Assembly: GCA_003246205.1 (NCBI GenBank)
Contig: QKBC01000010.1
Span: forward strand, 62,001-126,000
Origin: Flavobacterium haoranii
Lineage (GTDB): Bacteria; Bacteroidota; Bacteroidia; Flavobacteriales; Flavobacteriaceae
Direction of reading: 5' to 3'
Length of the DNA stretch: 64,000 nucleotides
The notes beneath the pieces were generated by a model. That model had not been told where the DNA came from. It saw only the letters and a list, made by a program, of their open reading frames with translations, and made no database searches. Made by a program: the position numbers and the translations under genes. This document shows, piece after piece, positions 46,745 to 56,243 of this stretch. Numbering within the stretch: position 1 is the stretch's first letter; every line of letters begins with the position of its first letter.

Positions 46745-47938
46745 ATGAACTTACACGAATATCAAGGGAAAGAAATATTGTCACGCTATGGTGTGCGTGT
46801 TCAGCGAGGGTATGTAGCTAACAATGCTGAAGAAGCAGTTGAAAAAGCAAAACAACTTACTGCTGAAACAGGTACTGGATGGCACGTAATTAAAGCACAA
46901 ATTCACGCAGGTGGTCGCGGTAAAGGTGGTGGAGTTAAATTGGCTAAAAATTTAGATCAGGTTAAAGAAATCGCCGGACAAATCATCGGAATGGATTTAA
47001 TTACTCCTCAAACACCTCCGACTGGTAAAAGAGTTCATAAAGTTTTAGTAGCAGAGGATGTTTATTATCCAGGTGAAAGCGAAACAAAAGAGTTTTATAT
47101 GTCTGTTCTTTTAAACCGTGGAAAAGGTCGTAATATGATCATGTATTCTACAGAAGGAGGAATGGATATTGAAGAAGTAGCAGAAAAAACACCTCATTTG
47201 ATTTTTACTGAAGAAATTGATCCGGCTGTTGGTTTACAAGCTTTCCAAGCAAGAAGAATTGCTTTCAACTTAGGGTGTGAAGGTGATGCGTTCAAAGACA
47301 TGATAAAATTTGTGGATGCATTATACAAAGCTTATGTTGGTGCTGATGCTTCATTATTTGAGATCAATCCGGTTTTAAAAACATCTGACAATAAAATATT
47401 AGCAGTTGATGCTAAAGTAGTTTTAGATGACAATGCTTTATACCGTCACAAAGACTTAGCAGAAATGCGTGACGTAAGAGAAGAAAATCCAATTGAAGTA
47501 GAAGCTAAAGAAGTTGGCTTAAATTATGTTGACCTTGATGGAACTGTAGGTTGTATGGTTAACGGTGCCGGTTTAGCAATGGCAACAATGGATTTAATTA
47601 AATATGCAGGTTTTGAGCCGGCTAATTTCCTAGACGTGGGAGGAACAGCAGATGCTAAACGTGTAGAAACAGCTTTCCGTATTATCTTAAAAGATCCTAA
47701 CGTAAAAGCTATCTTAATCAACATTTTTGGAGGTATCGTTCGTTGTGACCGTGTAGCGCAAGGTGTTGTAGATGCTTATACTAATATGGGAGACGAAATT
47801 AAAGTACCTATTATTGTGCGTTTACAAGGAACAAATGCTGAAATCGCTAAAGAATTGATCGATAATTCTGGTATGCCGATCTTATCAGCAGTTCAGTTCC
47901 AAGAAGCAGCTGACCAAGTGAAAGCAGCTTTATCATAA
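46745..47938 (+). CDS. sucC: Succinyl-CoA synthetase, beta subunit
   Basis: The nucleotide-binding subunit of the TCA-cycle enzyme that converts succinyl-CoA to succinate with ATP/GTP formation. The 397-residue protein has an ATP-grasp domain (MNLHEYQGKEILSRYGV, AQIHAGGRGKGGGVKLAKN, LFEINPVLKT) and the C-terminal CoA-ligase domain (FLDVGGTADAKRVETAF, NIFGGIVRCDRVAQGV). The alpha subunit gene sucD is not adjacent, which is common in Flavobacteria. It is a single-gene unit with its own terminator. Confidence 0.97.
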   Translation: MNLHEYQGKEILSRYGVRVQRGYVANNAEEAVEKAKQLTAETGTGWHVIKAQIHAGGRGKGGGVKLAKNLDQVKEIAGQIIGMDLITPQTPPTGKRVHKVLVAEDVYYPGESETKEFYMSVLLNRGKGRNMIMYSTEGGMDIEEVAEKTPHLIFTEEIDPAVGLQAFQARRIAFNLGCEGDAFKDMIKFVDALYKAYVGADASLFEINPVLKTSDNKILAVDAKVVLDDNALYRHKDLAEMRDVREENPIEVEAKEVGLNYVDLDGTVGCMVNGAGLAMATMDLIKYAGFEPANFLDVGGTADAKRVETAFRIILKDPNVKAILINIFGGIVRCDRVAQGVVDAYTNMGDEIKVPIIVRLQGTNAEIAKELIDNSGMPILSAVQFQEAADQVKAALS

Positions 47939-47966
47939 GACAAAATTTTAAGAAGTGTATATAGTA

Positions 47967-47992
47967 AAAAAACGCCTGTAAAGGCGTTTTTT
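47967..47992. terminator. Bidirectional terminator
   Basis: Stem CGCCT / AGGCG extended by A6/T6, GTAA loop; placed between convergent sucC and the ABC1 kinase gene, whose stop follows at 47993. Confidence 0.9.
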
Positions 47993-49309
47993 TTATGCTA
48001 TATAATTTTGATAATTGTTGATGTTGATGTTTTGAGCCTTAATGTCGTGCATTAAGTTGTATAAACCGAAAAATGTTCGATTAATATAAATAAAATGCTT
48101 AGAACCTCTATTACCGTTCATATTTCGGATCTCAGTATCTTTAGAGTATTTTTCGCCTAAAGCGGCTATTTTGCCAAAGAAAACGGCATCAGAAAAATCG
48201 AAAGTAGTATTGTGAAACGGTTGCGTAAATAAACTCAACATTTCGTGAAAAAGCTTTTTAAAGAACTTGATTTCTTCTTTGGAGTCATTAGGTTTCAAAA
48301 TTTCCAAGTCGTAGAGCTTTTGTTCAAATAACTCCGGATTATTAATATTTTCTTTTTGTGCCAATTCAAAATAAGGTTCATAGAATTCTTCCGGAACAGT
48401 TTTCATGCAGCCAAAATCTAATACAATAAGTTCTCCGTCGGTATTCACTAAAAAATTTCCAGGATGCGGATCGGCGTGTACTTTCTTCAATACGTGCATT
48501 TGGTACATATAAAAATCCCAAAGTGCCTGCCCGATTTGGTTTGCTTTTTCCTGATCGGTATTTACAGCTGTAAATTCAGAAAGGTGTAAACCTTCCATCC
48601 AATCCATTGTAATGATTCGTTCAGAAGAAAGCTCACTATAATATTTCGGAAATAGGATGTTAGGCAAGTGTTGGCAAGCTTCAGCTATTTCAATGCTTTG
48701 TTTGACTTCATTGATATAATCTGTTTCCTCAATCAGTTTGTTTTCTACTTCTTTGAAATATTGATCCGAATCTTTTCCTTTGATATTAAACATCTTAATA
48801 GCAATGGGTTTGACCAATGCTAAATCAGAGGAAATACTTTGCGCTACGCCCGGATATTGAATTTTTACAGCCAATTTTTTGCCGTTTTTTTCAGCCTGAT
48901 GCACTTGGCCGATACTGGCTGCATTAACTGAAACAGGATTAAAGCTGTCGTAAATTTCATTGGGACTTTTGCCGAAATATTTTTTAAAAGTCTTTGTAAC
49001 TAACGGCGCAGAAAGCGGAGGAACTGAGAATTGTGACAACGAAAATTTCTCTACGTAGGCTTGTGGCAGAATACTTTTTTCCATACTCAACATTTGAGCC
49101 ACTTTAAGAGCACTTCCTTTGAGTTGTTTTAAACTGTCATAAATATCCGAAGCATTGTCAAGGTTCAGTTGCTCTTTGGCTTCTTCTTCCGTTTTGATGA
49201 GCTTGTTGCCATAATATTTTAGATAATTGGCACCAACTTTTGCTCCGGTTTGCAATAATTTGGAAGCTCTTTCAATTTTTGAGGTCGGGATATTGTCAAT
49301 TGTTTTCAT
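47993..49309 (-). CDS. ABC1/AarF (UbiB-like) protein kinase-like protein
   Basis: A 438-residue atypical kinase of the ADCK/UbiB family. Landmarks: the inhibitory KxGQ-type N-terminal motif in altered form (LKGSALKVAQMLS), the alanine-rich loop VNAASIGQVHQAE, the ATP-binding lysine in LAVKIQYPG, and the catalytic block VHADPHPGNFLVN with the metal Asp in IVLDFGCMK. Family members support quinone synthesis or lipid homeostasis by ATPase/kinase activity. It lies 3 bases downstream of a TetR-type gene on the same strand, a likely pair. No membrane helix is seen at the C-terminus. Confidence 0.9.
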   Translation of the reverse strand: MKTIDNIPTSKIERASKLLQTGAKVGANYLKYYGNKLIKTEEEAKEQLNLDNASDIYDSLKQLKGSALKVAQMLSMEKSILPQAYVEKFSLSQFSVPPLSAPLVTKTFKKYFGKSPNEIYDSFNPVSVNAASIGQVHQAEKNGKKLAVKIQYPGVAQSISSDLALVKPIAIKMFNIKGKDSDQYFKEVENKLIEETDYINEVKQSIEIAEACQHLPNILFPKYYSELSSERIITMDWMEGLHLSEFTAVNTDQEKANQIGQALWDFYMYQMHVLKKVHADPHPGNFLVNTDGELIVLDFGCMKTVPEEFYEPYFELAQKENINNPELFEQKLYDLEILKPNDSKEEIKFFKKLFHEMLSLFTQPFHNTTFDFSDAVFFGKIAALGEKYSKDTEIRNMNGNRGSKHFIYINRTFFGLYNLMHDIKAQNININNYQNYIA

Positions 49310-49312
49310 GAC

Positions 49313-49966
49313 TTAACCTTTTACTTTTTCCTGCCAAATGAATTTTCCGAAATCAATGATATTTTTAAGCGGTTCAAGACTTAAGAAATCAAACCCGGCT
49401 TGAATAGATTTTTCAATAAAAACATCTGTTTTTTCAAACCCGGCAGAAGTGTCATCGATCCAGAATTTCAGAGTGGACATCAATTGGAGCCAAGCCATTT
49501 CTGATATACTCTTTTGTTGTATCTTTTCAAGGTTTTCTTTTGGAAGATCAACAGGTTTTATACCTAAGCCGTCTACATATTTTTTAAATTCAACGCGAAG
49601 TGAACTTAGTTTTTTAAGATTTTGTAGTGCAGGTTTCCCGTTTTCTAAAAGAAGTAAAACTAAAGTTCGGTTTGCTGTTAGCTGTTCGAAAAAAGTATAG
49701 TAAAAACTCAAAAGTTTAGTTTTGGCATCATACGATTCATAATCTTTGCTGTTGCTTAAAGCTTTTACTGTTGCCTCAAAGAAATAGGTAAAAACACTTT
49801 CCTCTAATTGATCGAAATTGGTAAAATGCTCATAAAATTCTTTTTCGCTGATCTTAATGCTTTCACAAAAAGCATGAACCGATTTTGGCTTTTCATTTGT
49901 TTTCAGAAGTTCTTGAGTGTATGCTTCTAAAATTCCGTTTTTGTCTTTAATTATCTTTTTAGCCAT
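49313..49966 (-). CDS. TetR/AcrR-family regulator
   Basis: A 217-residue regulator with an N-terminal helix-turn-helix of TetR type in degenerate form (residues about 5-50: FCESIKISEKEFYEHFTNFD, where KxFYxHFxN is the family signature) and an all-helical ligand-binding part. The ATG at 49966 (MAKKIIKDK) is the start; an upstream TTG at 49981 is not needed. It is encoded immediately upstream of the ABC1 kinase gene, which it may regulate. No inverted-repeat operator is evident in the short upstream stretch. Confidence 0.85.
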   Translation of the reverse strand: MAKKIIKDKNGILEAYTQELLKTNEKPKSVHAFCESIKISEKEFYEHFTNFDQLEESVFTYFFEATVKALSNSKDYESYDAKTKLLSFYYTFFEQLTANRTLVLLLLENGKPALQNLKKLSSLRVEFKKYVDGLGIKPVDLPKENLEKIQQKSISEMAWLQLMSTLKFWIDDTSAGFEKTDVFIEKSIQAGFDFLSLEPLKNIIDFGKFIWQEKVKG

Positions 49967-50042
49967 GACTTTTTCTTTCAAATTTACTAAAAAAACGCTG
50001 AAAGAAATTGAAACAAATGTTAAACAAATTACAATTTGTTGC

Positions 50043-51536
50043 TTACAGATAAATAGAAAGTGTTAAAATTAAAATAGTGTAAATCAGTAGAATAAATACT
50101 AAAGGCATTACAAATTTCAGCCATTTATTATATCCCACATTGATCATGGCCAAAGAGGCTAAAATAAGTCCGGTTGGGTTAATAAACGCAAATAATCCCA
50201 TACCATATTGATAAGCATTTACAATAATTTCTCTTCCTAAACCAAAAGAATCAGCTAAAGGAGCCATAATAGGCATGGTTAAAACAGCCATTCCTGATGA
50301 AGAAGGAATAAAGAATGATAAGCCTCCGTAAGTTACTAACATACTGTTCACAAATACAATTTCATTCATGCCTGAAGTAAATTGACTGGCATGATATAAA
50401 AGAGTGTCGCTGATAAAGCCTTCTTCCATAATGACTGAAACTCCACGCGCAATTCCTATGATAAGAGCAACACCTAACAATTCGGCAGCCCCATTAATAA
50501 AGGAGTTGACAAATTCGCCTTCTTTGATTCGGGCAATGAAACCGATGAGTACTGCAGCTACCAAAAATACACTCGACATTTCAACAAACCACCATCCCAG
50601 TTGGGAAACACCATAAATCATAACGACAAATGCCATAATAAAAATGAATAAGATCAATTTTAGTTTTGCATTGAGCTGTAAAACGGTTTGTTCTAAACTT
50701 TGATAGTGTTTTAAAATAGCCTGATTTTCTTCAAAAATGACCGATTTTGCCGGATCTTTTTTAACTTTATTGGCATACCAAATGATGTAGATTATACAGA
50801 TTAATGTACCTAGAATTAAAGCAATGATTCGTCCTTCAATTCCGGTGGTCCAGTTGATTCCCGCAGCGTTTGAAGCAATAATAGTGCAAAACGGATTTAC
50901 AGTGGAAAACATGGTTCCAATGGATGAGCCTAGGTAAATAGATGCTAAAGCTACCATAGCATCATAACGAGCCGCAAGAAAAACCGGAATCAGAATAGGA
51001 TAGAATGCAATCGTTTCTTCTGCCAAACCAAAGGTCGTTCCGCCCAAAGCAATTAACAGCGTAACAAAAATAATCAGTAAATATTCTTTTCCTTTCAGTC
51101 TTAAGGCTAACCAATTGATTCCGGCATTAAAAGCTCCGGTTGTGTTCATGATACCGACTAATCCGCCGATGATCAGAACAAGAAAAATAATGTCAGCCGC
51201 TTCTATAATTCCTTTTACTGGTGATTCTATGAAATCTACTATTGTTTGGGGTTTAGCATTGATCTTTTTATAGGTGTCGGGAATATTTATAGGTTTTCGG
51301 ATGTCCTCATTTTTAAATTTAGCAATAGAAATCTTAATGTTGCGTTTCTCTAAATTTTCCTGAGTAGCTGCAATGGTTTCAGTGCCTTTAGGAGTTGTAA
51401 TGATAAAGTTGTCCTTTTCTTTATTATAAGTCAAAGTATCATATTTTCCTGCCGGAATAATCCAGGTTAAAAGCATTGTTAAGGCTGCAATGATAATAAG
51501 TATGGTTTGTGCTGTAGGAAATTTTATTTTTTTCAT
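50043..51536 (-). CDS. YfcC-family carrier (C4-dicarboxylate/basic amino acid antiporter-like)
   Basis: A 497-residue inner-membrane carrier with about twelve helices and a large loop after the first one (about 30-105). Family blocks: IIFLVLIIGGLVGIMNTTGA, GGTTFGLAEETIAFYPILIP, SIYLGSSIGTMFSTVNPF and LSFFIPSSSGMAVLTMPIMA, the last being the substrate region typical of DcuC/YfcC/ArcD-like transporters. The substrate (dicarboxylate, arginine/ornithine or other amino acid) cannot be decided. It is a single gene on the minus strand behind a long hairpin. Confidence 0.88.
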   Translation of the reverse strand: MKKIKFPTAQTILIIIAALTMLLTWIIPAGKYDTLTYNKEKDNFIITTPKGTETIAATQENLEKRNIKISIAKFKNEDIRKPINIPDTYKKINAKPQTIVDFIESPVKGIIEAADIIFLVLIIGGLVGIMNTTGAFNAGINWLALRLKGKEYLLIIFVTLLIALGGTTFGLAEETIAFYPILIPVFLAARYDAMVALASIYLGSSIGTMFSTVNPFCTIIASNAAGINWTTGIEGRIIALILGTLICIIYIIWYANKVKKDPAKSVIFEENQAILKHYQSLEQTVLQLNAKLKLILFIFIMAFVVMIYGVSQLGWWFVEMSSVFLVAAVLIGFIARIKEGEFVNSFINGAAELLGVALIIGIARGVSVIMEEGFISDTLLYHASQFTSGMNEIVFVNSMLVTYGGLSFFIPSSSGMAVLTMPIMAPLADSFGLGREIIVNAYQYGMGLFAFINPTGLILASLAMINVGYNKWLKFVMPLVFILLIYTILILTLSIYL

Positions 51537-51578
51537 GTACTAAACAATAAACAATTGGCATAAAAATACTAAAAAAAG

Positions 51579-51642
51579 AAACTGCCTAAAAAGATGTTAA
51601 GTAACTTAGTTTGTTTTAAAGATACATCCTTTTAGACAGTTT
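51579..51642 (-). terminator. Large imperfect hairpin downstream of the nucleoid-associated protein gene
   Basis: Arms at 51579-51597 (AAACTGCCTAAAAAGATGT) and 51624-51642 (ACATCCTTTTAGACAGTTT) pair over 19 positions with two mismatches around a 26-base loop. On the minus strand it is followed by a seven-T tract, so it can terminate the gene at 51663. The arm resembles the one at 18352. Confidence 0.75.
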
Positions 51643-51662
51643 AAAGAACAAAAGTAAAATGT

Positions 51663-52721
51663 TTATGATTTTAACTCTTTGTTGAAATATACTAAATAAT
51701 AATACATTTGTTTTTCTTCGTCCCAACCTTTTTCTACAAATTTTTCGGCACTTTCAGGATTGATGAAATCCATTTTGATTTGAATGTTCGTATCCAGTTC
51801 GATTGTATTTTTGGTTTTCTTTCTCACATCGGTTACAGCAGCATTAGCAATAGGGAAATTAGAAACATCCTCAATACTATATTTAGCTCCTTTGTCTACT
51901 TTGTAATTTTTAAATTCAGGAATGAACTCAGGGTTTTCCATTACTTCATTTAAGAAATTAGTTTCTTCAAATTCATCATTTTTTGCAAAATGGTTGATAG
52001 CGCGGTTCATAAACAAAACTTCTTGTTGTTTATCTTCGGCAGGTAATACAACGTCTTTTGCAAAATCTTTACAGAACTGAAGGTATTTTTTAGTCATGAA
52101 ATTTTCGTCTTGGAAAACATCAACCGAAAGGAAATGTTCTAACCAATAGCGTGCATCATAGCGGTTGCTGTCAACCGTTAAAATTTTATATCCTTCTTCT
52201 TTTTGGTAATTGAAAATGATACAACCTTTGTCTAATTTGTTCAAATTAACACCTTGCTGTAAAATCATGTTCAAACTACTTTCGTTTTCTTCAAACTGAA
52301 GGAAATCAGTTTTGATTTCACTTTTGAAAACCCCGATAGCATCAACTACATTGTTGTCAATAGAGACATGGGTTAAATAGGTAACATAAACTTCTCCGCT
52401 TTTAATATGTGGATGGTTTGATTGTTCAAACAAGTGATTTGCTATTTTTTTAGAAATAGAATGTACTTCAGAAGGATTGTTAAACGCTTCTGTAACTAAA
52501 TTGTACATTTCGTTGTATTCTAAGTCTACTTCATGCGCAAATTGATAATAGTTTTCTTCTTTTTCTCTGAAAGGCTTAAAGAAAAATTCTTTTAACAAAG
52601 GCATAATTTCATCATTCAGTGTGTATGGAACATCAGATAAAAATATGGCTTCATTACGACTTTTGTTTCCAACGCGGTGAATGGAAAGGTTCTCTATATG
52701 GGTATTGAATAAGTTAATCAT
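51663..52721 (-). CDS. 37-kDa nucleoid-associated protein (NdpA/YejK family)
   Basis: A 352-residue cytosolic protein fitting the bacterial nucleoid-associated NA37 family: N-terminal LFNTHIENLSIHRVGNKSRN, central VVDAIGVFKSEIKTDFLQF, LDKGCIIFNYQKEEGYKILT and the block DSNRYDARYWLEHFL. The family binds nucleoids in E. coli; its biological role is not well defined, and related genes occur next to defence or mobile elements in some genomes. No such context is seen here. Start at the ATG 52721. Confidence 0.88.
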   Translation of the reverse strand: MINLFNTHIENLSIHRVGNKSRNEAIFLSDVPYTLNDEIMPLLKEFFFKPFREKEENYYQFAHEVDLEYNEMYNLVTEAFNNPSEVHSISKKIANHLFEQSNHPHIKSGEVYVTYLTHVSIDNNVVDAIGVFKSEIKTDFLQFEENESSLNMILQQGVNLNKLDKGCIIFNYQKEEGYKILTVDSNRYDARYWLEHFLSVDVFQDENFMTKKYLQFCKDFAKDVVLPAEDKQQEVLFMNRAINHFAKNDEFEETNFLNEVMENPEFIPEFKNYKVDKGAKYSIEDVSNFPIANAAVTDVRKKTKNTIELDTNIQIKMDFINPESAEKFVEKGWDEEKQMYYYLVYFNKELKS

Positions 52722-52810
52722 GTTTTGTTAGTATAAAGAGCATAGAAAGAAGAAAAGCTTTTTTAGCTCAATGTATTAATGTTGTATTTTTAGTTCTTCT
52801 TATATAAGAA

Positions 52811-53356
52811 TTAGTTCCAGTTTTCGTCAAATCCGAAGTCTTCAAAGCTGTCATCTCCGTCAAACATATCGAAATCTTCATCGTCAAAATCGTCATTAAA
52901 TTCTCCGTAAATATCTTCGCTAGACATAGCCGCACCTTTGAAACCGGCTTCAGGAGCTTCATTCGGTAAGTTTCCGTGCGAGAATAAAAGCTGTGGATAG
53001 TTTTCTCCTTCTTCTTTTTCTTCAATGGCTCCTAGCTCAACAAAGAAAGTCCACATATTGAAGAAATCGTAAACATAGATGATTTTAGTTTGGTTTTCAT
53101 CTAAAATTTTTTCCAATGTAAAATCGTGCATTACACTCATTTCACCCGGAACATCTCCTGTGTCAAATAACGGAATTTCCTCGTCTTGTGTCCACTGTTC
53201 ATCACACGTATAAAAAGCAGCCATTTCCGTTCCGTCAAACCCGAAAGCATTTACAATTGCATCGTGTAAATCTTCTAAAGTTGCTTCGCTTTCAATAGCG
53301 ATGTCTCTAAAAATATCCTCTTCGGCATCGAGTATAACTCTAAATTTATAAATCAT
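52811..53356 (-). CDS. Plasmid pRiA4b ORF-3-like protein
   Basis: A 181-residue cytosolic protein with the PRiA4_ORF3 domain (YKFRVILDAEEDIFRDIAIE, TLEDLHDAIVNAFGFDGTEM, YVYDFFNMWTFFVELGAIEE) and a strongly acidic C-tail rich in Asp, Glu and Phe (about 145-181). Function of the family is unknown; it was named from a rhizobial plasmid but is common on flavobacterial chromosomes. It is a separate minus-strand gene, about 90 bases from its neighbour downstream. Confidence 0.88.
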   Translation of the reverse strand: MIYKFRVILDAEEDIFRDIAIESEATLEDLHDAIVNAFGFDGTEMAAFYTCDEQWTQDEEIPLFDTGDVPGEMSVMHDFTLEKILDENQTKIIYVYDFFNMWTFFVELGAIEEKEEGENYPQLLFSHGNLPNEAPEAGFKGAAMSSEDIYGEFNDDFDDEDFDMFDGDDSFEDFGFDENWN

Positions 53357-53424
53357 AACATTGGTATTAGATGAATTACAAAAGTAAGCATAATTTTAGA
53401 TTTGCTATTTTAAAGTTGTCAACA

Positions 53425-53814
53425 TTATTTTTCGTAGAACTCAAGTGGAAGATTGTCAGGGTCTTCAAAGAAGAAGAATTTTTTACCTGTAAATTCATCG
53501 ATTCGCACAGATTCGGTCTTAATGTTTTGAGATTGAAAATATTCGAATGTTTCTTCTATCGAATCAACTTCAAAGGCTAAATGACGTAACCCGGCAGCTT
53601 CAGGTCTTGATACTCTGGTCGGCGGATTTGGGAATGAAAAAAGTTCAATACAGTAATTGTTTCCTAATGCTAAATCTAGTTTATAGGAATCTCGTTCTTC
53701 CCGGTAAACTTCTTGTTGAATAGTGAATCCCAGAAGTTCAGTATAGAATTTTTTGGAGACCTCATAGTTCGAACAAATGATGGCAATATGGTGTATTTTA
53801 TTGATTTTAAACAT
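53425..53814 (-). CDS. VOC-family protein (glyoxalase I-like, YaeR-type)
   Basis: A 129-residue metal-dependent VOC-fold protein: INKIHHIAIICSNYEVSKKF, LGFTIQQEVYREERDSYKLD, the second half AAGLRHLAFEVDSIEETFEY and FFFEDPDNLPLEFYEK. The metal ligands (His in HHIAI, Glu in IELFSF, His in LRHLAF, Glu in LEFYE) are all present, so it can be active. YaeR-type members are of uncertain substrate. The start is the ATG at 53814; an earlier TTG at 53847 would add a poorly conserved stretch. Confidence 0.9.
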   Translation of the reverse strand: MFKINKIHHIAIICSNYEVSKKFYTELLGFTIQQEVYREERDSYKLDLALGNNYCIELFSFPNPPTRVSRPEAAGLRHLAFEVDSIEETFEYFQSQNIKTESVRIDEFTGKKFFFFEDPDNLPLEFYEK

Positions 53815-53951
53815 AAAGAAAAGCTTGTGAAAGGCAAAGATAGGCAAGAACTACAATTCGTCCTACTAATTCAACAGTTCGGTCAGGAACATTTTAATAA
53901 AGGTAAAAGCTAATGCAACTTTGTCTTGTGAAAATTTAAAAACAAAAAATT

Positions 53952-54587
53952 ATGACACGACTAATTACAATTATGGCTCTTTTAATAGTTAAGTTGCTTT
54001 CGGCTCAGACAATGAGTGAAATGAGTGAAGGTAAAATAGAAAAAGCTTTATTGCTTTGGCAACAAACTAAAAATGATGAAGCCAAAGTATTGTTTAAAGA
54101 AGTAACAGAATCCGATGCCGGCAATTGGTTACCGTATTACTATCTATCATTACTGTATACAGGTGATGCATTTGAGCAAAGAGGAGATGAGGGAGCAATG
54201 AAAAGATCGTTAGAAACAGCGCAACAGTTTCAGGATAAAGCTAATAATTTGCAACCTGAAAATGCTGAAGTATTGATCATTCAGGCACGCATTTTAACTG
54301 GTTGGATATTGGTTAATCCAATGGTGTACGGTCGTCAAAATTCGGCAGATGCTATGTATATTTTGAATAAAGCAGCTGAATTAGAACCGGAAAATCCGAG
54401 AGTAGCTTTGGAAAAGGTACTTTTTGATATAGGGAAAGCGAAATATTTCGGGCAGGATACTCAAGGCTTTTGTGTTGAATTACAACGCACCAAAGAACTT
54501 TTTGCTACCTTTAAACCAGAAACAACTTTGCACCCTGATTGGGGAAGAGAAAAGCTAGCCGAAGCATTGGCAAAATGTAATCAATAA
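53952..54587 (+). CDS. Exported TPR-like protein
   Basis: A 211-residue protein with signal peptide MTRLITIMALLIVKLLSAQ and helical repeats of tetratricopeptide kind (ALLLWQQTKNDEAKVLFKEV, NWLPYYYLSLLYTG, ADAMYILNKAAELEPENPRV). Binding partner unknown. It starts the plus-strand cluster with the second LytS/LytTR pair and ends 5 bases before the kinase start, so it is probably co-transcribed with it and may take part in signal perception at the outer face. Confidence 0.8.
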   Translation: MTRLITIMALLIVKLLSAQTMSEMSEGKIEKALLLWQQTKNDEAKVLFKEVTESDAGNWLPYYYLSLLYTGDAFEQRGDEGAMKRSLETAQQFQDKANNLQPENAEVLIIQARILTGWILVNPMVYGRQNSADAMYILNKAAELEPENPRVALEKVLFDIGKAKYFGQDTQGFCVELQRTKELFATFKPETTLHPDWGREKLAEALAKCNQ

Positions 54588-54592
54588 GTAGT

Positions 54593-55924
54593 ATGAATAT
54601 TCAACGTGAATTTATAAAGGCTTTAAGTATCAGTATTATTGTTTTTTCTGTATTGGAAGGCGTTAATTATTTATACAACAGGCATTTTCCGGATCTTACA
54701 ATGTTAAAATGGCATTTGCTTTTTACCTTGTTGTATGGAGTAGTGCTGTACTTTATAAATGCCATGATCTTTATTTTATTGGATAAAATATTTGTAAAGA
54801 ATAGGTTTCATGTCAAACGATTGATAGTAGGTTTTTTAGCTTCTTTCTTTATTTCCGGTTTGGCCGTTTTTGTTTTGAGAATTGTTGAGGAAGTTTTGAT
54901 AGAAAAAGTGCCGTTTTCGGAATTTATAAAAGAAGAAACTCCTAATAACTATGTGTTTGCTATTGTTGTAACCTTGATCGTTACCCTGATTCTGCATTTG
55001 GTTTATTTCTATAAAAATTATCAGGAAAACCGAGTTAAACAGGAAAAAATCATTGCAGGAACAGCTTCAGCTCAATTTGAAAGTTTAAAAAATCAGCTCG
55101 ATCCTCATTTCTTATTCAACAGTTTAAATGTATTGAGTTCTTTAATTGAAGAAAATCCGGATAACGCACAAAGGTTCACCACTTCGTTATCTAAAGTTTA
55201 TCGTTATGTTTTGGAACAACGCGATAAAGAATTGGTAACTGTTCAAGAAGAATTAGCTTTTGCTAAAACTTACATGAATCTCTTAAAAATGAGATTTGAA
55301 AATAGTATTTCATTTGAATTGCCAAATGATTTTGAAAATATTGAAGCTAGAGTAGTGCCGCTTTCGTTACAGTTGCTTTTAGAAAACTGTATTAAACACA
55401 ATATTGTGAGCGAACAAAAACCGCTTCATATTAAAATTTATATCGAGAATAACGAATTAATAGTAGAAAATAACAAACAAAAGAAAGAAGTTTTACAAGA
55501 TAGAAAAGGCGTAGGATTACAAAATATAGTAAATAGATATGCGATTTTAACGGAACGAAAAGTTGCTGTTTATGAAACAGACGAAGTATTTCGTATAAAA
55601 CTTCCCATTTTAACTAAACAAGTAAATATCATGCAAACAATAGAAACTTACAACGAAGATATGGCTTATATAAGAGCCAAAGACAGAGTAAAAAAGATTA
55701 AAGAATTTTATAGCAGTTTAATTTCATACTGTATTGTAATTCCGTTCTTGTTTTTCATTAACTACAAAACATCCGATTTTCAATGGTTTTGGTTTCCAGC
55801 ATTAGGTTGGGGAATGGGATTGGTTTTTCACGGATTTCAAACTTTTGGTTTTGCCCAAGATTGGGAAGAGAAAAAGATTAATGAAATTATGAATAAAGAT
55901 AAAGAGAACAAACGTTTTAACTAA
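54593..55924 (+). CDS. LytS-type histidine kinase fused to a C-terminal 2TM domain
   Basis: A 443-residue kinase. Four N-terminal membrane helices (about 8-140) are followed by a coiled coil, His172 in QLDPHFLFNSLNVLSS, the N box LQLLLENCIKHNIVS and the G box GVGLQNIVNRYAIL, which ends near residue 340. A further roughly 95 residues, starting at an internal methionine (347), form a 2TM domain (RVKKIKEFYSSLISYCIVIP ... WGMGLVFHGF ... DWEEKKINEIM). This tail is homologous to the two free proteins encoded next. The fusion may come from loss of a stop between kinase and a first 2TM gene. Confidence 0.91.
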   Translation: MNIQREFIKALSISIIVFSVLEGVNYLYNRHFPDLTMLKWHLLFTLLYGVVLYFINAMIFILLDKIFVKNRFHVKRLIVGFLASFFISGLAVFVLRIVEEVLIEKVPFSEFIKEETPNNYVFAIVVTLIVTLILHLVYFYKNYQENRVKQEKIIAGTASAQFESLKNQLDPHFLFNSLNVLSSLIEENPDNAQRFTTSLSKVYRYVLEQRDKELVTVQEELAFAKTYMNLLKMRFENSISFELPNDFENIEARVVPLSLQLLLENCIKHNIVSEQKPLHIKIYIENNELIVENNKQKKEVLQDRKGVGLQNIVNRYAILTERKVAVYETDEVFRIKLPILTKQVNIMQTIETYNEDMAYIRAKDRVKKIKEFYSSLISYCIVIPFLFFINYKTSDFQWFWFPALGWGMGLVFHGFQTFGFAQDWEEKKINEIMNKDKENKRFN

Positions 55925-55939
55925 TTAAAAAAATAGACA

Positions 55940-56239
55940 ATGAGCAACTATAAATCGGAATACGAACGTTACGAAGAAGCAAAAAAGCAAGTAAAAGAAA
56001 TTAAGAGTTTTTATAGACATTTGTTGGTTTACATTTTGTGTATAGGTTTTATGGTTTATATAAATCTAAGGTTTTCACCACAATATTTATGGTTTTTATG
56101 GTCGGCTTTTGGTTGGGGAATTGGACTTTTATTTCACGGATTAGCCGCTTTTAAAGTAGTTCCATTTTTTGGGAAAGATTGGGAAAAAAGAAAGATTGAC
56201 GAATTAATGGATAAAGATCAAAAAAACAAGTGGGAATAG
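55940..56239 (+). CDS. 2TM domain protein (copy 2 of 3)
   Basis: A 99-residue membrane protein with two helices and the same pattern as the kinase tail: YEEAKKQVKEIKSFYRHLLV, a first helix, WSAFGWGIGLLFHGLAAF in the second, and GKDWEKRKIDELMDKD at the end. The domain (2TM, DUF of Bacteroidota) often occurs with LytTR-type kinases. Its function is unknown; contact with the kinase tail is a natural guess. It starts 15 bases after the kinase gene. Confidence 0.9.
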   Translation: MSNYKSEYERYEEAKKQVKEIKSFYRHLLVYILCIGFMVYINLRFSPQYLWFLWSAFGWGIGLLFHGLAAFKVVPFFGKDWEKRKIDELMDKDQKNKWE

Positions 56240-56243
56240 TTTT

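Noticed and set aside
52768..53025. 85-codon minus-strand frame in the pRiA4b ORF-3 region
   Set aside because: It is a second frame of the same strand as the real gene, made of Lys/Thr-rich shadow sequence.
51663..53356. Defence or plasmid-derived island, suggested by the nucleoid-associated and pRiA4b ORF-3 proteins
   Set aside because: Both families are common on flavobacterial chromosomes; no nuclease, helicase, integrase or repeat accompanies them.
53713..53913. 66-codon plus-strand frame before the exported TPR gene
   Set aside because: It is mostly antisense to the VOC gene and has no start context or domain.
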